Assembly (NCBI GenBank): GCA_026986305.1
Contig: JALSOU010000201.1
Location: 1-7,073, forward strand
Direction: 5' to 3'
DNA length: 7,073 nucleotides
Origin: Thermoplasmata archaeon
GTDB taxonomy: Archaea > Thermoplasmatota > Thermoplasmata > WALJ01
A program made the position numbers and the translations under genes. Each line of letters starts with the position of its first letter. Position 1 is the first letter of the stretch. Of this stretch, positions 1-4,336 are shown in pieces. The notes below the pieces were generated by a model. That model worked only from the letters and a program-made list of their open reading frames with translations. It was not told where the DNA came from and searched no databases.

Positions 1-1041
1 TGGTGTCTCTTCCATGCATATGGGCTTGGCATATTTGCATCTGGGATGGAACCTGCATCCTGACGGTGGATTTACTAGATCTGGTGGGGAACCAGGTATG
101 GATTTAAGCTTCTTCTTTTCTCCGTGGATACTAGGGAACGATCCCAACAGACCGATGGTGTAAGGGTGTGCTGGATGGTGGAAGAGCTCGCCTATGTCTC
201 CATACTCCATCATCTTTCCTGCATACATGACCAGCATCTTATCGGCGGTCTCTGCCACAACACTGACATCATGTGTGATTATTATCATGGCTATTCCAAA
301 CTTCTTTTGGAGCCTCTTTATCTCGGCCAATATCCTGTCCTGCATTATGACATCCAGAGCAGTGGTGGGTTCATCTGCAATTAGCAGAGAGGGGTTGCAA
401 GCTAGCGCCATAGCTATCATAGCTCTCTGCCTCATTCCTCCGCTGAACTCGTGCGGAAAACCTGTGACTCTTCCTGGAGGTATACCCACCAGCTTGAACA
501 GCTCTTTGGCTCTTTCCATGGCCTCTTCTTTGGTAACATCCTCATGTGCAAGTATCGCTTCAACTATCTGGTCTCCGATTCTATGCACAGGATTGAAGGC
601 GTTCATGGCGCTCTGAAAGATCATAGATATTTCTTTCCATCTTATGGGGGCCATCATGGCCTCTTTTTCCCTGTAAAGCTTTCTGCGCTTTCTGTCCTTA
701 AACAGGCCGGTTATTTCAGGCTCTTTTTCTCCTATGATCTTTCCTTTATACTTTACATATCCATCTACTATTCTTCCGTTTGACGGAAGGAGGCGCGTTA
801 TGGTAAAGGCTGTAGTTGTCTTGCCGCATCCACTTTCTCCTACTATTCCCAGTGTCTCTCCGGGCTTCAGAGCGAAGGAAACATCATCTACTGCCTTTAC
901 TTGACCACCCAGAACATCGAAGTAAACCTTCAGATGCTTGACTTCCAGAAGATAGTCCTCGTTTTCATCATATGGCACTGGTGACTCTTCAACCCTGTTC
1001 TCTTCAAAGCCCTCATTTTCAATGACTTCAACATCTTCCAT
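1..1041 (-). CDS. dppD: Dipeptide/oligopeptide ABC transporter ATP-binding protein, DppD type (3' end outside window)
   Basis: Cytoplasmic ATPase that drives peptide import through the DppB/DppC channel. Reading from the ATG at 1041, 347 codons stay open to base 1, so the C-terminus is missing. Visible motifs in order: Walker A GESGCGKTT (residues 68-76), Q-loop in IFQSAMNAFNPV (Q143), ABC signature FSGGMRQR (199-206), Walker B LLIADEP (219-225) with D-loop ALDV, and switch histidine in ITHD (H257). The oligopeptide-transporter C-terminal region follows, with HHPAHPYT (288-295), then CRFHPRC and a third Cys (C329, C335, C342). These Cys belong to a conserved cluster that is reported, as I recall, to bind an Fe-S centre in some Dpp ATPases. 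All catalytic residues are intact. The start is fixed by a strong SD (AAGGAGG) 7 bases upstream. The first 29 residues are an unusual acidic extension. Substrate specificity (peptide, nickel or sugar) cannot be read from the ATPase. Confidence 0.96.
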   Translation of the reverse strand, partial: MEDVEVIENEGFEENRVEESPVPYDENEDYLLEVKHLKVYFDVLGGQVKAVDDVSFALKPGETLGIVGESGCGKTTTAFTITRLLPSNGRIVDGYVKYKGKIIGEKEPEITGLFKDRKRRKLYREKEAMMAPIRWKEISMIFQSAMNAFNPVHRIGDQIVEAILAHEDVTKEEAMERAKELFKLVGIPPGRVTGFPHEFSGGMRQRAMIAMALACNPSLLIADEPTTALDVIMQDRILAEIKRLQKKFGIAMIIITHDVSVVAETADKMLVMYAGKMMEYGDIGELFHHPAHPYTIGLLGSFPSIHGEKKKLKSIPGSPPDLVNPPSGCRFHPRCKYAKPICMEETP

Positions 1042-1042
1042 T

Positions 1043-3307
1043 TTATCGCCTCCTTCTCAATCTCGGATTTATTATCTCCTCGAAGGCCCTTCCTACCAAG
1101 AAGAATCCAAGCACTAGGAAAGTTATAGCGATGCCTGGCGGTAGCATCCACCACCACGCCGTTAGTGTATATCCGTGGCTGACATAATATAGCATCATAC
1201 CCCAGCTCATGGTGTTGGGATCTCCCAGACCTATGAAGCTTAGGGAGGCCTCTCCGAGTATGGCGCCAGTTACTGCGAATGTCATGTATAGGAATGCCAG
1301 AGGTAGAACATTAGGCATTATATGTCTGAACATTATCCTTGTGTTGCTAGCTCCAGTAACTCTAGCAGCGTCTATGAAAGGTCTCTCCTTGAGAGAGAGA
1401 ACCTGAGAACGGATGATCCTCGCTGTTCCTGGCCAACCGACTAGGGTAATAGCTAGAATTATGTTCCATATGCTCGGCCCCATGACTGCAGCTAGCACTA
1501 TGATTAACGGAAGGAAAGGCATGACAAGAACCACATCTGTGAACCTCATCAACACAACATCTACCCATCCTCCAGAGTATCCGGCCACTATTCCAACTAT
1601 GACTCCGATGAGCACTGAGAGGAAGGATGCTGCGAATCCCACTAGTAGAGCTATTCTTGATCCCCAGATCAGCTGACTGAATATGTCTCTACCATATGCG
1701 TCTGTTCCAAGAATATAGGTGTTTCCGGAGGGATATGTTCCTGGTGGAAGAGGAGCCAAGTACTTACCAGTACTAGAAAACGCCTGCATGTATCCCTCTT
1801 TTGTGGTGGCTATCATCACTCCAGGAACATTGGAAAATTCACTACCTGGTACATACATAGATAGAAGAGGTGTATTCAGAACAGAACCCTCGTGAACTTT
1901 GTCTTTAAGTATCACAGCCCCGGTATTGTTCATAGAATAAATAACTCCATCATCCAAAGCGAAGAAGACATATCCAGTTTTTGGATCACGCTGAACTCTG
2001 GCATGGATGTCGGCATTTTTTTCTGTGTATTCCCATTTCAGAGCAGTGTTTAGATCTCCAGACCAGAGGTCACTTGCCCTTAATGAATATAAGTGAGAAT
2101 CTCCAGATGGCGTGCTAACCCCGAAATAGACCTCTTGAGTATCCGGATTGTCTGCAGTGCAATAGACATCAGAAATGTGAGCGCCATCCAACACTGTTAT
2201 GTCAAACTCTAAATCTCCAGCGGATTTATTGCCATAATCATAAATCCTTATTCCGTAAAGATGGCCATTTTCTGTGCCTACCAGACATGTGGCGTTTCTA
2301 TCCATATTGTTGTCATAGTACTTGCTCATATATGGGGCAGAGAATGTTGCGTTGAAGTGCTTATTCCACTCAACTGCACCTGTAGTAGCGTTAAGACCGT
2401 AGACATATCCGTCTTTGCTTACGAGAATTACCATATCGCTTACATCCACAGGTATGGGCTCATAAAAGCCATTGCCCGAAAGATGTTGGGACCATTCCTG
2501 CACGCCACCTATGGAATATGCAGCAACGGTTCCATTATCCCCAGCAACAATGACCTTGTCATCTGTGGAATAACCATAGGAACCATAGAATATGCAGGCT
2601 GAGTGTGTAATGGAATCATCTATGTGACGCATCCATCTGAAGGAATAATCCATAGTGTACAGATCCTCAGAAAGACCTATTGGTGGGTCTCCATGAGCAT
2701 TTATAGCTACGATGTTTCCAGAGCTTGTTGTTATGAAAATTACAGAATTAAGAGGAGCTCCTGAGGTTGTGGTGATGGTTTTATCGTGATATATCCTGAC
2801 TGAAGAAACAACAGGCCCTATGTTATCTGGAATGACGCTCGTTATCTTTTCTCCCTTAAGACTCACGAATTGACCGTCCATTGGAGAAATGTCCCTGACT
2901 CCCTTGCCAACACTCCCGGTACTCAGGTAAACTACCTCTAAATATGCGCTGGAAAGCCTACCTTCGTCTAAGAACTCGTTCAGCTCATTCCCATCACTCA
3001 GTAGGCCTGTAGGCGTATCATAGATAGGATATATTGCAGATGCGTTCACAGGTACTGTTATAACCGTTCCTCCTGTAGAATTCGTCCAGAGTGTTTCTAC
3101 TGCAATTTTATCCTCTGGAGGTGCCCTCCAGTGAACTGGATCCCTTTCAGAAGCATAGGGTATGACTGGAGCTAAAACCGCTATTAATACAAAAAATATT
3201 ATTATCCCAAGCCCTATAAGTCCTAGCTTACTCTGCTTGAAGAGTTTCCAGTTTTCCTTGAACATCTTCTTGAAATCCCTTATTCTATCTTTAATTCTAG
3301 CAGCCAT
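1043..3307 (-). CDS. dppC: Dipeptide/oligopeptide ABC transporter permease, DppC type, with a large extracytoplasmic beta-propeller insert
   Basis: Membrane subunit that pairs with DppB to form the import channel. Numbering is from the ATG at 3307 (754 aa). A basic N-terminus (1-28) leads to TM1 (29-49). An insert of about 460 residues follows (about 62-519), then the family motif GTDAYGRD (534-541) and the permease core with TM helices near 551-576, 585-609, 611-626, 667-689 and 720-740. The EAA coupling loop, which docks on the ATPase, is at 642-666 (FIDAARVTGAS ... FRHIMPN). Ordinary DppC proteins are near 300 aa with a short TM1-TM2 loop, so the insert more than doubles the protein. The frame is continuous and both halves are canonical, so this is one protein rather than a fusion of neighbours. 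Two adjacent ATGs exist (3310 and 3307). The second sits 7 bases from the GAGG core, the same spacing as in dppD, so I chose it; 3310 would add one Met. The gene starts 12 bases after the dppB stop and ends 1 base before dppD. Confidence 0.93.
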   Translation of the reverse strand: MAARIKDRIRDFKKMFKENWKLFKQSKLGLIGLGIIIFFVLIAVLAPVIPYASERDPVHWRAPPEDKIAVETLWTNSTGGTVITVPVNASAIYPIYDTPTGLLSDGNELNEFLDEGRLSSAYLEVVYLSTGSVGKGVRDISPMDGQFVSLKGEKITSVIPDNIGPVVSSVRIYHDKTITTTSGAPLNSVIFITTSSGNIVAINAHGDPPIGLSEDLYTMDYSFRWMRHIDDSITHSACIFYGSYGYSTDDKVIVAGDNGTVAAYSIGGVQEWSQHLSGNGFYEPIPVDVSDMVILVSKDGYVYGLNATTGAVEWNKHFNATFSAPYMSKYYDNNMDRNATCLVGTENGHLYGIRIYDYGNKSAGDLEFDITVLDGAHISDVYCTADNPDTQEVYFGVSTPSGDSHLYSLRASDLWSGDLNTALKWEYTEKNADIHARVQRDPKTGYVFFALDDGVIYSMNNTGAVILKDKVHEGSVLNTPLLSMYVPGSEFSNVPGVMIATTKEGYMQAFSSTGKYLAPLPPGTYPSGNTYILGTDAYGRDIFSQLIWGSRIALLVGFAASFLSVLIGVIVGIVAGYSGGWVDVVLMRFTDVVLVMPFLPLIIVLAAVMGPSIWNIILAITLVGWPGTARIIRSQVLSLKERPFIDAARVTGASNTRIMFRHIMPNVLPLAFLYMTFAVTGAILGEASLSFIGLGDPNTMSWGMMLYYVSHGYTLTAWWWMLPPGIAITFLVLGFFLVGRAFEEIINPRLRRRR
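1049..1055 (-). promoter_or_regulatory. Ribosome binding site of dppD, inside the dppC 3' end
   Basis: AAGGAGG on the minus strand, 7 bases before the dppD ATG. It lies within the last arginine codons of dppC, whose TAA stop is only one base from the dppD start. This supports translational coupling and fixes the dppD start. Confidence 0.85.
1751..3124 (-). other. Domain within dppC: PQQ/WD40-like beta-propeller insert in the TM1-TM2 loop
   Basis: The encoded segment (residues about 62-519) is hydrophilic and replaces the short outer loop of normal DppC. From about residue 186 it shows degenerate repeats of a hydrophobic strand, a small turn (x-DG or x-NG), a second strand ending in Y/N-S/L/I, then a W-containing strand. 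Examples are VIFITTSSGNIVAIN (190-204), KVIVAGDNGTVAAYS (251-265), MVILVSKDGYVYGLN (292-306), TCLVGTENGHLYGI (340-353), VYFGVST...HLYSL (393-409), YVFFALDDGVIYSM (446-459) and VMIATTKEGYMQAFS (497-511). That makes about seven blades of the PQQ-like type. Residues 62-185 lack clear repeats and may hold an eighth blade or a separate subdomain. Eight N-X-S/T sequons (N76, N88, N258, N306, N319, N338, N360, N460) all fall in the insert, which fits surface exposure and possible archaeal N-glycosylation. Ligand or partner is unknown. Confidence 0.8.
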
Positions 3308-3310
3308 CAT

Positions 3311-3318
3311 ATCACCTC
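3311..3318 (-). promoter_or_regulatory. Ribosome binding site of dppC
   Basis: GAGGTGAT on the minus strand, a strong match to the complement of the archaeal 16S rRNA 3' end. It fills the gap between the dppB TGA and the tandem ATGATG of dppC, and its spacing favours the second ATG (3307). Confidence 0.8.
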
Positions 3319-3319
3319 A

Positions 3320-4297
3320 TCATAACCTCACTCTCGGGTCCAGATATGCATACAGAACATCAGCTATGGCGTTGAACACGAGCACTAGAATGGCAATGAT
3401 GTAGAAAGTCCCTTGAATAAGAGGATAGTCATGGGCAAAAGTAGCAGCTACCATAGCTGAGCCCATTCCTGGCCATGAAAATATGGTTTCCGTTAGAACT
3501 CCCCCACTTACTATAAAACCTAGACCCATGGCAAAGGATGTCAGCACCGGGAGCATTGCATTTCTTGCTGCATGCCTGTACATTATTCTCCTTTCCGGGA
3601 TTCCTTTTGCCCTAGCAGTCACAATATAGTCCTCTGCTAAGGTATCCAGCATAGAATTCCTCATAAGGAGAATGTTTCCAGCAAGACCCGCAATTGTCAG
3701 GGTTATAAGAGGCAATGCAAGATGATAAAGCACATCTGCAACATATTTCAAACCAGTATAATAAACATGTGTGGCAGGATCATAGCCGCCATACCCTCCT
3801 AATGGGAACCACTTTAGCTTATAAGAAAATATCCACAGCATAATCTGCCCAAACCAGAATAAAGGCATGGAATAGAAGAATAGAGAGACGACTATACCGG
3901 TTATCTCTCCTTTTGAGCCTCTTCTCCATGCCATTATCGCACCTAGCAAAATTCCAAGTATATACGCAACTATCAAAGCACTACCGAACAAAAGTAAAGT
4001 GGGACCTATCCTTTCAGAAATAATATCTATAACTGGTCTCCTATACTGGAAAGATATGCCGAGATTCCCAGTCAACATGTTTTTCATATATAAAACAAAT
4101 TGCTCCCACATCGGTTTATCTAATCCAAACTGCTTTAACATCATCTGTCTTTGTTCAGGCTTCATCCTTGGATCCATCATCATAGCCGCAGGATTACCTG
4201 GCATAAGCCTAAAAACTATGAAAAGCATGACAAGGACGACTATGAGTGTTATTATAATCTGTATTGACCTTTTAATCAGATATTCACGGAGCCTCAT
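3320..4297 (-). CDS. dppB: Dipeptide/oligopeptide ABC transporter permease, DppB type
   Basis: First permease subunit of the importer. At 325 aa from the ATG at 4297 it has the normal family length and an unbroken architecture. TM1 is at about 11-30, followed by the family motif FRLMPGNP (ending at P36). A loop with GLDKPMWEQF and GNLGISF precedes further TM helices near 98-122, 133-157, 192-212, 247-269 and 293-314. The EAA loop that contacts the ATPase is at about 223-246 (DYIVTARAKGIPERR ... YRHAARN). The conserved ETIFSWPGMG (270-279) and the C-terminal YLDPRVRL are also typical. A GTG at 4306 would add three residues, but it sits one base from the only SD-like GGAG, whereas the ATG at 4297 is 10 bases from it. 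I therefore prefer the ATG. It lies 39 bases downstream of the SBP stop and 12 bases upstream of dppC. Confidence 0.95.
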   Translation of the reverse strand: MRLREYLIKRSIQIIITLIVVLVMLFIVFRLMPGNPAAMMMDPRMKPEQRQMMLKQFGLDKPMWEQFVLYMKNMLTGNLGISFQYRRPVIDIISERIGPTLLLFGSALIVAYILGILLGAIMAWRRGSKGEITGIVVSLFFYSMPLFWFGQIMLWIFSYKLKWFPLGGYGGYDPATHVYYTGLKYVADVLYHLALPLITLTIAGLAGNILLMRNSMLDTLAEDYIVTARAKGIPERRIMYRHAARNAMLPVLTSFAMGLGFIVSGGVLTETIFSWPGMGSAMVAATFAHDYPLIQGTFYIIAILVLVFNAIADVLYAYLDPRVRL

Positions 4298-4307
4298 ATT
4301 AACCACA

Positions 4308-4311
4308 CTCC
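4308..4311 (-). promoter_or_regulatory. Weak ribosome binding site of dppB
   Basis: GGAG on the minus strand, 10 bases before the chosen ATG at 4297. It is much weaker than the sites of dppC and dppD and is directly followed by the alternative GTG, which makes that GTG an unlikely start. Confidence 0.45.
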
Positions 4312-4326
4312 AAAAATAAATTAAAA
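4312..4326 (-). terminator. Possible T-rich archaeal terminator or attenuator between SBP gene and dppB
   Basis: TTTTAATTTATTTTT on the minus strand within the only spacious gap of the cluster. Archaeal RNA polymerase can terminate at T-rich tracts without a hairpin. Partial stopping here would give more SBP than permease message, as is common for such importers. It overlaps the TATA-like box, so the two readings compete. No hairpin is evident. Confidence 0.3.
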
Positions 4327-4332
4327 TATAAG
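4323..4332 (-). promoter_or_regulatory. Possible archaeal TATA box for an internal promoter ahead of dppB
   Basis: CTTATATTTT on the minus strand, just after the SBP stop codon, resembles an archaeal box A. Transcription starting about 25 bases downstream would begin only a few bases before the dppB ATG, giving an almost leaderless message that lacks the weak SD. No clear purine-rich BRE is visible upstream (the preceding bases are ACCCC). Chance occurrence in an AT-rich gap is quite possible. Confidence 0.3.
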
Positions 4333-4336
4333 GGGT

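Noticed and set aside
194..616. A 140-codon plus-strand open frame.
   Set aside because: It lies opposite the unbroken dppD frame, whose Walker B and signature motifs fall in the same bases. It has no SD and no recognisable domain, so it is a shadow frame.
930..1157. A 75-codon minus-strand frame spanning the dppC/dppD junction.
   Set aside because: It is out of frame with both genes, whose own ends and ribosome site are well defined there.
2261..2602. A 113-codon plus-strand open frame opposite the dppC insert.
   Set aside because: Low-complexity Cys/His/Ile-rich translation with no SD, antisense to a frame that is continuous and shows clear repeats. Shadow frame.
1043..3310. DppC as a chimera of two genes, or a broken permease gene.
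   Set aside because: There is one uninterrupted frame. TM1 precedes the insert and the GTDxxGRD motif, EAA loop and remaining helices follow it in normal order.
4304..4306. GTG as the start of dppB.
   Set aside because: Only one base separates it from the SD-like GGAG, and family members start close to the downstream ATG.
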